A stretch of DNA of 64,000 bases from Chitinophagaceae bacterium (GCA_017307755.1 JAFKGQ010000020.1:104365-168364), one strand, 5' to 3'. Shown: positions 41,810 to 51,539, numbered from the stretch's first letter. Made by a program: numbers and translations. Notes: a model not told the origin generated them from the letters alone.

Positions 41810-42730
41810 ATGCTAACCTTTAGAAAAACAAGGGAGGACGCCGCAGGCGTCCTGACTGAACCCCTTGCCCGTTTAATTCCGTATCCTGGCCTTGCTAATC
41901 CCGGTGGCCGGCCCGAAGACCTTACTCCTGGTAAGGGTCCGGCCTCCGGCGATTCCAGTATAAAGGTCAGTGCTGTTATCATTACCTATAATGAAAGCAG
42001 GAATATACGCCGTACCCTCTCAAAACTGCATTGGTGCGATGAGATCGTAGTCGTGGACAGCTTTAGCACGGATGATACGCTGGACATCTGCAGGGAGTTC
42101 GGTTGCAAGATCTATTTTAAGTCCTTTGAAGGCTATGGGTCGCAAAAAAAATTCGCCGTCTCCAAGGCCAAGAACGATTGGATCCTTTGTATCGACGCCG
42201 ATGAAGTGCTTTCTGAGGACCTCTGTAAAGAAATACAGACGACAATGATGAAAAAACCCTCCTTTACAGGATACCAGTTTCCCATGAATCTGGTATTCCT
42301 GGGACGGGAGTTCCGATATGGAAAAGAAAGCCAGCGGTATTTCCTTCGCCTTTTTAACAGACAGGCGGGAAATTACAACCAGGCCCTGGTCCATGAAAAG
42401 CTGGAGCTGGAAGGAAAGACAGCCCGCTTGCATAAAAAGATGCTGCATTACAGCTATGCCAACCTCCGGCAATGGAATGAAAAATGCGAGCGCTATTCTT
42501 CTCTATCCGCCCGCGAGGCAGTAAAAAAAGGAAAAAAGAAATCGATCATTGCCGTGCTGATAGCCCTGCCTTACTATTTTTTCAGATATTATTTCCTGGA
42601 ACGGAATTTCCTCAATGGCCTGGAAGGGTTTTACTGGTCGGTTTTCAACGCCCAATATCACTTTCTGAAATATGTGAAGATAAGAGAGCTGAATGCCTCC
42701 CTTCACGCAACTCATTCATATAATAAATGA
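41810..42730 (+). CDS. family 2 glycosyltransferase (WaaE/KdtX-like)
   Basis: 306 residues from the ATG at 41810, the only usual start codon before the conserved region. The conserved fold begins only at residue 53: VSAVIITYNESRNI, CDEIVVVDSFSTDDTLDI (nucleotide-binding DSFSTD), NDWILCIDADEVLS (the DxD motif) and GYQFPMNLVFLGREFRYG. A hydrophobic helix near 245-265 (VLIALPYYFFRYYFLERNF) may attach it to the membrane. Related enzymes add a glucose or Kdo branch to lipid A core. The first 50 residues are Pro/Gly-rich and encoded by palindromic DNA; they resemble no family and may not be translated. Its stop overlaps the deacetylase start (ATGA). Confidence 0.88.
   Translation: MLTFRKTREDAAGVLTEPLARLIPYPGLANPGGRPEDLTPGKGPASGDSSIKVSAVIITYNESRNIRRTLSKLHWCDEIVVVDSFSTDDTLDICREFGCKIYFKSFEGYGSQKKFAVSKAKNDWILCIDADEVLSEDLCKEIQTTMMKKPSFTGYQFPMNLVFLGREFRYGKESQRYFLRLFNRQAGNYNQALVHEKLELEGKTARLHKKMLHYSYANLRQWNEKCERYSSLSAREAVKKGKKKSIIAVLIALPYYFFRYYFLERNFLNGLEGFYWSVFNAQYHFLKYVKIRELNASLHATHSYNK
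41836..41852 (+). repeat. hairpin GGACGCC-GCA-GGCGTCC
   Basis: A perfect 7-bp stem with a three-base loop lies within the first codons of the glycosyltransferase frame. In RNA it would be very stable. Confidence 0.65.
41906..41944 (+). repeat. nested palindrome in the glycosyltransferase leader
   Basis: GGCCGG (41906-41911) pairs with CCGGCC (41939-41944), and inside it CCTTAC (41920-41925) pairs with GTAAGG (41931-41936) around a TCCTG loop. It falls just before the conserved part of the glycosyltransferase and may be a leader RNA structure or an inserted repeat. Confidence 0.6.
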
Positions 42731-43536
42731 TCAGCGGTCTTATCCCATTCAGAAAAGACAGCCTGCGCGTGCTCATGTATCACAGCATATCCGGCACAGG
42801 TCAGCGCGATGACCTTACTGTAGACGCTGATCAGCTGGAAGCACAGTTCCGTTACCTACGGACCCACGGTTATAACTCCATCCTGTTCAGCGATCTCATC
42901 GCCGCCATGGAAGGGAAAACCCCGCTGCCCGAAAAAGCTGTGCTGATAACCTTTGATGACGGTTTTCGCAATAATTTTGAGATCGCCTACCCCCTGGCCC
43001 GCGGATACCGTATCCGTATCAATCTTTTTGTAGTGCCGGCCTTTATCCATAAAGGGGAATACAAAGGAATACCCTGTCTTACTGCGGAAGACATTCGTAT
43101 GATGGACCCTGACCTGGTGGAAATAGGGCTGCACTCCTTTGACCATCGAAGCTATGCCGAACTCAGCCCTTTCAGGCTGGCGGCGGATGTGGCGCTCAGT
43201 ATGACGGCGTTGAATGCAATGGATATCCCTTATCAACCCTGTCTTGCCTATCCTTTCGGGGCCTATCCCCGTCGTAAAGGATTAGACCAGACCCGGCTTT
43301 TTGAGATCCTGGAAGAGAAAGGCATCAGTCTTGCCTTTCGCATAGGCAATCGTATCAACCGCCTTCCCCTGCGGAACCGTTTCCTGGTCCAGCGATTGGA
43401 TATCACGGGATATGACACCCTGCAATCTTTTCGGTGGAGCCTGATCTATGGGAAGAAATGGGTTCGTCTGATAGCGCCGCTGCTCAAGGACCGTACAGTC
43501 CATAGCCCCTTAGGACAGCCTGAAATCCACGGATAA
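42727..43536 (+). CDS. polysaccharide deacetylase (NodB homology)
   Basis: 269 residues. The NodB domain is clear: LMYHSI at the start, VLITFDDGFRNNF (catalytic Asp pair), GLHSFDHRSYAEL (the HxxxH metal site, HSFDH) and PYQPCLAYPFGAYP. It removes acetyl groups from an envelope or exported N-acetylated glycan. The gene overlaps the glycosyltransferase by four bases, so both probably act on the same polymer. There is no signal peptide or membrane helix in the first 30 residues, which is unusual for an enzyme of exported glycans; a cytoplasmic or peripheral role is possible. Its 3' end overlaps the convergent histidine kinase by 27 bases. Confidence 0.92.
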   Translation: MISGLIPFRKDSLRVLMYHSISGTGQRDDLTVDADQLEAQFRYLRTHGYNSILFSDLIAAMEGKTPLPEKAVLITFDDGFRNNFEIAYPLARGYRIRINLFVVPAFIHKGEYKGIPCLTAEDIRMMDPDLVEIGLHSFDHRSYAELSPFRLAADVALSMTALNAMDIPYQPCLAYPFGAYPRRKGLDQTRLFEILEEKGISLAFRIGNRINRLPLRNRFLVQRLDITGYDTLQSFRWSLIYGKKWVRLIAPLLKDRTVHSPLGQPEIHG

Positions 43537-44940
43537 GACACATCCTTTGCCGGGAGCGGACGCGATAGTCACCTGTCCATTGGAAATCTCCGCCCGGTTG
43601 ATAATATTGTTGATACCGATGCCTTCCCTCTTTTTCCACGGATCGAACCCCCGTCCGTTGTCACTTATACACAGCGTGATCATCGGACCGTCTTCCCGGA
43701 CAGAGACATCTACGGTAGTGGCCCCGGCATGCTTCAGCACATTGTTCAGCTGTTCCTGTACAATACGGAAAATGGTCACTTTCAGCTTGTCGTCCAGCGC
43801 GGGCTCTCCAGGAAGAAAAAAGTCAAAACCTACCTGAATACCCTCCGGCAGCTGCCGGATATTTTCCAGCAGGTCCTCGATAGACAACTTTAACCCCACC
43901 TCCTTATGAAAGGATTGGGTCATGCTCCGGGACAATTTACGTATCTCTTCAATGGCCGTGGTAATGATCTCGCTACTGCGCCGGATGATCGACTCCTTCC
44001 CCGTAGGCGCCTCATGGATACAATCGAGATAAAGCCGGGCTGTCGTGAGTATCTGGTTCACATTATCATGAAGCTCCCGCCCAATCTCTTCCCGCTCACG
44101 TTCCTGTGCATCGATGGAAGCCTGCATAATCTTCTTTTCTATTTCTTTACGCTCAGTAACATCCCTGAAATTACATACGACACCATTTACCCCCTCCACA
44201 CCCAACAGATTGGTGACGATGCCTTCCACCCAGATATGCCTGCCCTCTTTTGATTGAGCCCTGGCTTGTACAGATATTGGCTTGCCGGGGCTGTTCAACA
44301 CTTCCATAAAAGTTTCTACCAGCCGGGGAAGGTCTTCGGGATGGATATAGTCGAATGCATTCTTTCCCAGGTTCTCCGCGTCCGTAATACCAAAATAACG
44401 CTCGACAGAGGGGCTGGTATAGGTGATACGCCCCTCACTACCCACAACGACGATAATGTCCGTTCCTTTTTCGATCAGACTTCGAAATCGGATCTCGTTC
44501 ATCTGCGCTCTCTGTTCAGTAAGCTTTTCGGTGGTGAGGTCCCTGACAAAACAGGATAACCCCGTTACTTCGTCCCCATTGTACACAGGAATGATTGACA
44601 TTTCATAAAAGACCGCATGCCCCTGAATGGAAAATTTTTCAACCACCCGCTGCCGCTCACCCGCAAAACCCCGTTGACAGACTTTTTTCCACACACGGGC
44701 CTTGGAAGGATCCAGGAGTCCGAACAGGTCCGTCATTTTATCCCCTGTCCGGGCTTCTTTGCCCGTCAGCTCCTTTATCTTTTTCCGGATGGCAGTGTTT
44801 AAGACAATGTATTGAAACTCACGGTTAATGCTCCAGACAAATCCGTCGAAGTGTTCCACGACGGCATCCAGACAGGCCTCCTTTTCCACTACCGGTTTGT
44901 TACGGGTCTTCTTGGTTGCAGATACAGCGGGAGTTCGCAT
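43510..44940 (-). CDS. PAS-domain sensor histidine kinase (HisKA_3, NarL type)
   Basis: 476 residues, soluble. Two PAS domains fill about 25-260 (HFDGFVWSINREFQYIVLN; IRFRSLIEKGTDIIVVVGSEGRITYTSPSVERYFG, quoted from EKGTDIIVVVGSEGRI). The HisKA_3 domain has EREREEIGRELHDNVNQIL with the phosphoacceptor His291, and the HATPase ends with ISDNGRGFDPWKKREGIGINNI and GKGCVLSVDF. Such kinases phosphorylate LuxR-type response regulators; none is adjacent. Without a membrane segment it must sense an internal signal such as redox state or a bound cofactor. It overlaps the deacetylase gene tail-to-tail by 27 bases. Confidence 0.93.
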   Translation of the reverse strand: MRTPAVSATKKTRNKPVVEKEACLDAVVEHFDGFVWSINREFQYIVLNTAIRKKIKELTGKEARTGDKMTDLFGLLDPSKARVWKKVCQRGFAGERQRVVEKFSIQGHAVFYEMSIIPVYNGDEVTGLSCFVRDLTTEKLTEQRAQMNEIRFRSLIEKGTDIIVVVGSEGRITYTSPSVERYFGITDAENLGKNAFDYIHPEDLPRLVETFMEVLNSPGKPISVQARAQSKEGRHIWVEGIVTNLLGVEGVNGVVCNFRDVTERKEIEKKIMQASIDAQEREREEIGRELHDNVNQILTTARLYLDCIHEAPTGKESIIRRSSEIITTAIEEIRKLSRSMTQSFHKEVGLKLSIEDLLENIRQLPEGIQVGFDFFLPGEPALDDKLKVTIFRIVQEQLNNVLKHAGATTVDVSVREDGPMITLCISDNGRGFDPWKKREGIGINNIINRAEISNGQVTIASAPGKGCVLSVDFRLS

Positions 44941-45073
44941 AGATTAAGGTTTTTTCCGGTCTGGGGGGGTGTGAGGACTATTAAAAATAGATAACTTTTA
45001 TAATATTATTACTTTTACAATTAAATATATACGCACAGGCGTGTAAACCATACCCGGTACACAATAGTTTTTT

Positions 45074-48000
45074 ATGAAACGACCTTTCCCCCGGCTATTA
45101 TTAAAGACCTTGAAGATCGCCGGTATAACTACAGGCTCCATCATTCTGCTGCTGTTCCTGCTGCCGTACCTTTTTCCCGGCTTTGTTTCCACAAAGATCC
45201 GTCAGTGGGCCAGGGGCAGCGTCCGGAGTGAGCTGAGCTTTTCTTCGGCACGTTTGTCTTTTTTCAAACACTTCCCGGCCCTTACGCTCACCCTCTATGA
45301 TTTTAAATTGAAGGGTTCCGCTCCTTTTGAAAAAGATCCGCTGATCGAGGCGGATGAAGCCGCCCTGGGTGTCGACCTCACCAGCGTCTTCTCCACCCTG
45401 AAGATCGACAAGATATTCCTCACCCACGCCTTTATCAATATACAGGTGGATTCGGGAGGACATGCGAACTACAACGTATATGCGTCCAAAGAAAGCAAGG
45501 ACAGCACCCATACCGCCGACTCATCCGGGGCATCCCTCAAGATCAAAAAGATCATTATAAAGGACAGCAAGCTGGTATATAACGATCGTTCCCTGCCTAT
45601 TCTTATCAACGCACGGAACATCGATTACAACGGCAGCGGTGACTTGAGCCAGTCCGTTTTCGATCTGCATACCCATATGGAAGTGGCCTCGATGGACCTT
45701 TACTACAACCACATGGCCTATGTTGTCAACAAAAAGATAGATGCGGACCTCGTAACAAAGATCAACACGAATTCCTTTGCCCTGCTTTTCGAGAAGAACA
45801 AGTTGATGATCAACCAGCTTCCCGTGGACTTCACCGGCCGGTTCGAATTCCTGAAGGATGGATACGACATGGACTTTAAGATACGCTCGGCAGATGCCAA
45901 CCTGCACGATATGCTGACAGCCATGCCGCCCGACATGCTGGATTGGCTGAACAGGGTACAGGTGAAAGGGTCCGGCGATCTTGACGCTTCGCTCATCGGG
46001 AAATATATCAGTTCCGCTAACGTCATGCCCGATCTTGTTTTTAACCTGAAGGTCAGGGATGGCTTTATAGCGGCCGCCCAGGCGCCCGCCCCTGTAAAAA
46101 ATCTCCTGCTCAATTTCCGCTCACGATTGCCCGGGCTGAACCCCGACAGCCTCTCCGTCAACATCGATACCGTATATTTCAACATCGATAAAGACTTTTT
46201 CAGCGCAGTCCTGCAGCTAAAAGGGCTGAACCAGCCCTGGATAAAAACCCGCATTCATTCGGAGATGGATCTGCAAAAGTGGAACAAGGCTTTTGGCATC
46301 AAGTCCATCGACCTGGACGGACGTTATGATATCCAGGCCCAGGCGGAAGGCCAATATCGCACCAGCGTTGTTCGTCATGCCAGCCTGCGCAAAGTCACCT
46401 ACGATACGGTAGTTACCAGCATCCCACGCTTTGCCATAAAAAGCGCCCTCAGCAAGGGGTATTTTAAATACGCCTCTTTCCCCGAAGCGATCAGGGACAT
46501 CAGTTTCCGCCTGGATGCTTCCTGCCCGGACAGCAACTACCGGAATACCCGCATCGATCTGCAAAATATCAATGCCAACGTATTGCGTAATTATATAAAA
46601 GGGTTTGTAAAGCTGGGTAACGCCCGTGATTTCCCCATCGACGCCAACATCGAGTCGGTGTTTCATCTTTCAGACCTGAAAAAAGTAATGCCGCTGGATA
46701 GCATCGACCTGGCTGGCGACCTCCAGGTACATATACTTACCAATGGCAACTATCTGCCGGCCCGTAAGACCTTCCCTGTCACCGTCGCCGATCTGCAATT
46801 GGACAACGGTCTGTTGCGGACAAAATATTATCCCCATCCGTTGGAGAAGATACAGGTCAGCGCCCGTATCTCCAATTCCACAGGCACGATGAAAAGTATG
46901 GAAGTGACCATCTCGCCTATCTCTTTCCTCTTCGAAGGCCAGCCGTTCACCCTAAAGGCGGACCTGCGGAACTTCCAGGACCTGAAATATAACATCGCCT
47001 CCCGGGGACTGCTTGATCTGGGCAGGATCTACCAGGTGTTTGCCGTAAAAGGCTATGATGTAAAAGGTTTTGTGGAAGCCGATCTTTCACTAAAGGGCCG
47101 GCAGAGCGATGCACAGGCGGGTCACTACGACCGGCTGTACAATTCCGGGACCTTAAAAGTAAAAGACCTGCTGGTCAATTCCGAACTCTTTCCCATGCCT
47201 TTCCGGATCCAAAAAGGGCTCTTCCGTTTTGACCAGGACAAAATGTGGTTCGACGCATTTGACTTCCGCTATGGAAAAACCACCGCATCGCTCAACGGAT
47301 GGCTGTCCAATATCTTTGGCTATATGACGGATAAAGGCCAGCCGGTGAAAGGTCACTTTGACCTCAACAGCGACTACGTGCTCGTAGACGAATTTATGGC
47401 TTTTGCAAATCCTTCTCCTGCATCTACTTCCAATAGCGCCAACTTTGCTGCTTACAAACCATCCGCTGGTGCGTCCGTCCCCGCGGGCCAGACCGGCGTC
47501 GTCATCATCCCCTCAGACATATCAGTGGGCTTTAATGTGATGGCTAAAAAAGTGCAATACAACGGTATAGACCTGAACGACTTTACGGGAGGAATGACCA
47601 TCGACAGCGGCATGCTTCGGCTGGATACGACCCGTTTTACGCTGATCGGTGCGCCGGTGGAAATGAATGCCTCCTATCAAAGCCTTTCCCCCCAGCGGGC
47701 CCTGTTTGATTACAGAATAAAGGCAAAGGACTTCGACGTCCAACGTGCGTATAAAGAGATAAAGATATTCCATGATATGGCGACCTCCGCGGCAAAGGCG
47801 CAGGGTATTATCTCCCTGGACTATCAGCTCGCGGGTAAGCTGGACGGCAATATGCACCCCGTATATCCATCCCTCAAAGGCGGAGGCGTCCTGTCCGTCA
47901 GTAAGGTAAAGGTGAAAGGGCTGAAGCTTTTCAGCGCCGTCAGCAAGGAGACAAATAAGGACGTGACAGACCCCGACCTGTCCAAGGTCGACTTCAAATC

Positions 48001-48286
48001 CACCATCAATAACAACATCATAACGCTTTCACGCACACGCATGAAGATATCCGCCTTCCGTCTCCGCATGGAAGGACAGGCGAGTTTTGACGGCAAGCTC
48101 AATCTGCAGGTGCGTATAGGGCTTCCGCCCTTTGGGCTCATCGGGATCCCCGTGAAGGTCACGGGTACACAGGATAACCCAAAAGTAAAAGCAGGCAGAA
48201 GTAAAAAGGGCGATCAGCTGGAAGAGACGGAGGACAAAGAAGAGGAGGAGTCGCATCCAGCGGAAAATGCCGGGCATCTGAAATAA
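45074..48286 (+). CDS. AsmA-family envelope protein
   Basis: 1070 residues. One membrane helix at about 13-35 (ITTGSIILLLFLLPYLFPGF) anchors a long periplasmic part. The N-terminal AsmA domain shows ELSFSSARLSFFKHFPALTLTLYDFKLKG and LTSVFSTLKIDKIFLTHAFINIQVDSGG; the remainder is a repetitive beta-rich groove, and the C-terminal AsmA_2-like part has GGGVLSVSKVKVKGLKLF and FRLRMEGQASFDGKLNLQVRIGLPPFGLIGIPVKVTGTQDNPKV (quoted from GQASFDGKLNLQVRIGL). A Lys/Glu-rich tail follows. AsmA-like proteins are bridge-type lipid transporters between inner and outer membranes. It is preceded by an AT-rich promoter-like stretch. Confidence 0.92.
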   Translation: MKRPFPRLLLKTLKIAGITTGSIILLLFLLPYLFPGFVSTKIRQWARGSVRSELSFSSARLSFFKHFPALTLTLYDFKLKGSAPFEKDPLIEADEAALGVDLTSVFSTLKIDKIFLTHAFINIQVDSGGHANYNVYASKESKDSTHTADSSGASLKIKKIIIKDSKLVYNDRSLPILINARNIDYNGSGDLSQSVFDLHTHMEVASMDLYYNHMAYVVNKKIDADLVTKINTNSFALLFEKNKLMINQLPVDFTGRFEFLKDGYDMDFKIRSADANLHDMLTAMPPDMLDWLNRVQVKGSGDLDASLIGKYISSANVMPDLVFNLKVRDGFIAAAQAPAPVKNLLLNFRSRLPGLNPDSLSVNIDTVYFNIDKDFFSAVLQLKGLNQPWIKTRIHSEMDLQKWNKAFGIKSIDLDGRYDIQAQAEGQYRTSVVRHASLRKVTYDTVVTSIPRFAIKSALSKGYFKYASFPEAIRDISFRLDASCPDSNYRNTRIDLQNINANVLRNYIKGFVKLGNARDFPIDANIESVFHLSDLKKVMPLDSIDLAGDLQVHILTNGNYLPARKTFPVTVADLQLDNGLLRTKYYPHPLEKIQVSARISNSTGTMKSMEVTISPISFLFEGQPFTLKADLRNFQDLKYNIASRGLLDLGRIYQVFAVKGYDVKGFVEADLSLKGRQSDAQAGHYDRLYNSGTLKVKDLLVNSELFPMPFRIQKGLFRFDQDKMWFDAFDFRYGKTTASLNGWLSNIFGYMTDKGQPVKGHFDLNSDYVLVDEFMAFANPSPASTSNSANFAAYKPSAGASVPAGQTGVVIIPSDISVGFNVMAKKVQYNGIDLNDFTGGMTIDSGMLRLDTTRFTLIGAPVEMNASYQSLSPQRALFDYRIKAKDFDVQRAYKEIKIFHDMATSAAKAQGIISLDYQLAGKLDGNMHPVYPSLKGGGVLSVSKVKVKGLKLFSAVSKETNKDVTDPDLSKVDFKSTINNNIITLSRTRMKISAFRLRMEGQASFDGKLNLQVRIGLPPFGLIGIPVKVTGTQDNPKVKAGRSKKGDQLEETEDKEEEESHPAENAGHLK

Positions 48287-48292
48287 TCTCCC

Positions 48293-49423
48293 TCAATAAT
48301 ACCTTCCAATGGCCGGATCATCCACAATAACTTTTTTCAATGCCGCCGGATCGATAGGACCTTCCTTTGCATAGATGATCTTTCCACCCGGCTGTACCAC
48401 CAACGTGTAGGGTAGGGCGCCCCGCCATTGGGGATCGACAGCTTCGATCAGCTTGTACTTGTCGTCGATGTTGAAAAGATAATTAGTACCCGAGGCCATC
48501 TGACCCAGAAGAAATTTCAGGGCCTTATCCTTTTTAGCAGGCTCGTCAGCGCTGACCGTGATAAATTCAAAATCCCTGCGCCGGTACATCCTGTTGATAT
48601 CCACCAGGTCGGGGAACTCCGTGACACAGGGCCCGCACCAGGTGGCCCACACATTGATAAGCCGTAATTTGTCGGTATTGTTCTTTACCAATGCCTGCAG
48701 ACCCGCTACATCGATGGTGTCCAGCGTCACAGGCTCTTTGGCCCATTCCTCCCTTACCTTGATCCGCCAGTCGCTTTTTTCCGCCCATTTGATACTGCAG
48801 CCGAATACCTTGGTCATGATGACAGGAGGCTCCTGATTTTTTAGCAGGGCGTCGATGGCATTGCGGGTATCCAGTGTACGGGGCGTTTTTGTGGGCTTTT
48901 CCACGTCGTCGACACGCCCGGTATACCGCAGCTTCCGGTCTTTGTCAAAAATAAAGACATGCGGCGTCGCTACCGGTCCGTACTTTTTGGATACTTCTTC
49001 CGTCGCTCCATCAAAGAGATAGGGAAAGTTAAAATGTTTTTCGGCGGCCCTTCTTTTCATTTCCTCAAAGCTGTCTCCCATATCCGTATAACCCAGCTCG
49101 CTCAGCTGGACAGAGCGGGGGTCGTTGGGCATGATGGCCACAACGGCAACTCCTTTGTTGCGATAGTCATCCGTCAGCCGGATAATACGGTCTTCATAAG
49201 CCTGGGCCGTGGGACAGTGGTTACAGGTAAAGACGATGACCAGGACCCTGGCTTCCTTAAACGAGGATAGGGTGTAGGTCTTTCCGTCCACGCCGGTGAG
49301 CGAAAAGTCCGGGGCTTGTGCCCCGATGGGAAGGGTCTTGTGTTCATCGGCTGGCCCGGGGGCCCCCAAACAAACCATCCCTCCTAAAAATATGAGTGAG
49401 AAGATAATTTTTTGTATCCTCAT
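48293..49423 (-). CDS. secreted protein with two thioredoxin-fold domains
   Basis: 376 residues from the ATG at 49423 with a signal peptide (IIFSLIFLGGMVCLGAPGPA). Domain 1 (about 30-200) is a redoxin/AhpC-TSA-like fold: QAPDFSLTGVDGKTYTLSSF and VIVFTCNHCPTAQAYEDRI, with the CxxC-type CNHCP. Domain 2 (about 235-370) is TlpA-like: INVWATWCGPCVTEFPDLV with a canonical WCGPC active site, and LPYTLVVQPGGKIIYAKEG. A fusion of a peroxiredoxin-like and a TlpA-like domain can make a periplasmic disulfide relay. It is convergent with the asmA-like gene, with six bases between the stops, and divergent from the TIM-barrel gene. Confidence 0.9.
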   Translation of the reverse strand: MRIQKIIFSLIFLGGMVCLGAPGPADEHKTLPIGAQAPDFSLTGVDGKTYTLSSFKEARVLVIVFTCNHCPTAQAYEDRIIRLTDDYRNKGVAVVAIMPNDPRSVQLSELGYTDMGDSFEEMKRRAAEKHFNFPYLFDGATEEVSKKYGPVATPHVFIFDKDRKLRYTGRVDDVEKPTKTPRTLDTRNAIDALLKNQEPPVIMTKVFGCSIKWAEKSDWRIKVREEWAKEPVTLDTIDVAGLQALVKNNTDKLRLINVWATWCGPCVTEFPDLVDINRMYRRRDFEFITVSADEPAKKDKALKFLLGQMASGTNYLFNIDDKYKLIEAVDPQWRGALPYTLVVQPGGKIIYAKEGPIDPAALKKVIVDDPAIGRYY

Positions 49424-49502
49424 ATGGCTTACTTTAACTTTATCAAAGAGAGCATTCCGCTTATTGAAATTTAACGAAAACTTCCATATAAAAAAAGCTA
49501 CC

Positions 49503-50396
49503 ATGTACACAAGAAGATCTTTTCTCCGCTCTGTATCGCTTTATTCAGCCGGAGCCCTCGCTGCTCCCGCCCTTGCCTCCTTTATAAAAGCGGGTCAGCC
49601 CACCATCGGCCTCCAGTTATACACCGTGCGCGACGCCATGCAAGCCGATCCGGCCGGGACCTTGGCCAGGGTTGCACAGATAGGGTACAACTCCCTGGAA
49701 GGTGCCACCTACACCGGCACCGAAAAATTTTATGGCATGGACCCCAAAACCTTTAAGGATGTGCTGAAGAAAAACGGCCTTGTAATGCGCAGCTCCCACT
49801 ACAGGCTGGGTGAGGACAAAGGAGGCGCTGGAGAAATGAAGGGTACTATGCTGGATGACTGGGGCCGGGCCGTGGATGATGCCGCAGCCCTTGGTGTTCA
49901 ATATATGGTATGCGCCTGGCTGTCTCCCGCGGAAAGAAAAGGGCTGGATCATTACAAGTGGCTTGCCGGCGAGCTCAACAAAGCCGGCGAAAAGTGTAAG
50001 AAGTCCGGCATACAATTCTGCTATCACAACCACGACTTCGAATTTGAAAAGCAGGGCGGCCAGTACCCCTATGACGTAGTGCTCGACAATACGGATAAGA
50101 ACCTGGTAAAGATGGAAATAGACCTTTATTGGGTGACAAAGGCAGGACAGGATCCCATCGCTTTATTCGCAAAGAACCCGGGCCGCTTCCCCCTCTGGCA
50201 CCTGAAAGACATGGATGCAACACCCGAACACTCATTTACAGAGGTCGGTAATGGCACTATCGATTTTAAAAAGATCTTCGCCCATGCCAGCCATGCCGGT
50301 ATGAAATACTTCTTTGTAGAGCAGGATAAATGTCCCGGATCTCCGTTTGACAGTATTACGAAGAGTATTGCTTATATAAAGAAGAACCTGGTGTAA
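49503..50396 (+). CDS. Tat-exported sugar phosphate isomerase/epimerase-like TIM barrel
   Basis: 297 residues from the ATG at 49503. A twin-arginine signal (TRRSFLRSVSLYSAGALAAPALA) precedes a xylose-isomerase-like TIM barrel: TIGLQLYTVRDAMQADPAGTLARVAQIGY, CYHNHDFEFEKQGG (metal-binding His/Asp/Glu), VKMEIDLYWVTKAG and PLWHLKDMD. Members bind a divalent metal and isomerise or epimerise keto sugars; in the periplasm they are often linked to polysaccharide breakdown. The Tat signal shows that the cofactor-bound protein is folded before export. It is divergent from the double-thioredoxin gene. Confidence 0.9.
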   Translation: MYTRRSFLRSVSLYSAGALAAPALASFIKAGQPTIGLQLYTVRDAMQADPAGTLARVAQIGYNSLEGATYTGTEKFYGMDPKTFKDVLKKNGLVMRSSHYRLGEDKGGAGEMKGTMLDDWGRAVDDAAALGVQYMVCAWLSPAERKGLDHYKWLAGELNKAGEKCKKSGIQFCYHNHDFEFEKQGGQYPYDVVLDNTDKNLVKMEIDLYWVTKAGQDPIALFAKNPGRFPLWHLKDMDATPEHSFTEVGNGTIDFKKIFAHASHAGMKYFFVEQDKCPGSPFDSITKSIAYIKKNLV

Positions 50397-50502
50397 GGCA
50401 CCTGCTGCCAATTATGTGTATCCAGTTATGGAATTCATTATATATCGTGTTGACACTTTTGAAAAAGAGAAGCAGTAGGGTTTTAAACCACATTATCATT
50501 AT

Positions 50503-51504
50503 ATGGATAGTGAAATTTTAATCTATCAAACTCCTGATGGCAACACTAAGGTGGATGTTCATATAGCTGATGAAACCGTTTGGCTAAGTCAGAATCAAAT
50601 GGCCGATTTATTTCAAACAACCAAACAAAACATTAGTTTACATATTCGTAATATATTCGAAGAGAAAGAGTTGGAGGAAGCGGGAGCAACTGTCAAGGAA
50701 TACTTGACAGTTCAAAAAGAGGGTTCCCGGCAGATAAAAAGAAACCTGGTACACTATAATTTGGATGTTATTATCTCAGTCGGATACCGTGTAAAAAGTC
50801 ATGTAGGGACACATTTCCGCATTTGGGCAACCCAGCGGCTGAAGGAATATATAATAAAAGGGTTTGTGTTGGATGATGAGCGGCTTAAGCAGGCTCGTAA
50901 CAGTTACTTTGATGAACTGTTGACCCGTATAAGAGATATACGCAGCAGTGAAAAAGTGTTTTACCGTAAGGTATGCGACATATTCGCCACCAGCATCGAT
51001 TACGATGCCTCAACCGATACGGCAAGAGAATTCTTTGCTACTGTTCAGAATAAATTTCATTGGGCTATTCATACACATACAGCGGCAGAACTCATCAAAT
51101 TGAGGGCTGATGCCGCAAAGCCGAACATGGGCCTTACCAACTGGCCGGGGGAACGTATCAAAAAAGAGGACGTTACGATTGCAAAGAATTACCTGCAACC
51201 TGAAGAACTGGATCAACTAAACCGCATTGTCAACCAGTATTTAGAATTTGCAGAATTGCAGGCAATGAACCGAAAACCTATGCATATGGCCGAATGGCAG
51301 ACCAAGCTCAATGGATTTCTGACACTTAACGACCGGGAAATATTAATGCATAAAGGAAAAATAAGCCAGGAGGCAGCAGTCCAGCATGCTCTGACACAAT
51401 TTGACCTCCATCAGAAACAATTGGAGCAGCATCGTGTAGATGAGCTGGATAAAGCTCTAAAAAAATTTCCAACATCCGAAAATAAAAGAACGGCCAATGA
51501 GTAA
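50503..51504 (+). CDS. RhuM-family protein
   Basis: 333 residues. The N-terminal part (LIYQTPDGNTKVDVHIADETVWLSQNQMADLFQTTKQNISLHIRNIFEEKEL, quoted from ETVWLSQNQMADLFQTTKQN) is the classic RhuM opening, followed by KRNLVHYNLDVIISVGYRVKSHVGTHFRIWATQRLKEYIIKGF (quoted from YNLDVIISVGYRVKSHVG) and a helical C-terminus. The family is spread by horizontal transfer and often sits next to restriction or toxin genes; its function is not known. The gene and its flanks are visibly more AT-rich than its neighbours, which supports recent acquisition. It lacks an adjacent toxin. Confidence 0.9.
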   Translation: MDSEILIYQTPDGNTKVDVHIADETVWLSQNQMADLFQTTKQNISLHIRNIFEEKELEEAGATVKEYLTVQKEGSRQIKRNLVHYNLDVIISVGYRVKSHVGTHFRIWATQRLKEYIIKGFVLDDERLKQARNSYFDELLTRIRDIRSSEKVFYRKVCDIFATSIDYDASTDTAREFFATVQNKFHWAIHTHTAAELIKLRADAAKPNMGLTNWPGERIKKEDVTIAKNYLQPEELDQLNRIVNQYLEFAELQAMNRKPMHMAEWQTKLNGFLTLNDREILMHKGKISQEAAVQHALTQFDLHQKQLEQHRVDELDKALKKFPTSENKRTANE

Positions 51505-51539
51505 AATAAACGAAAATAGAAAAACGCTATCGCATCGTG

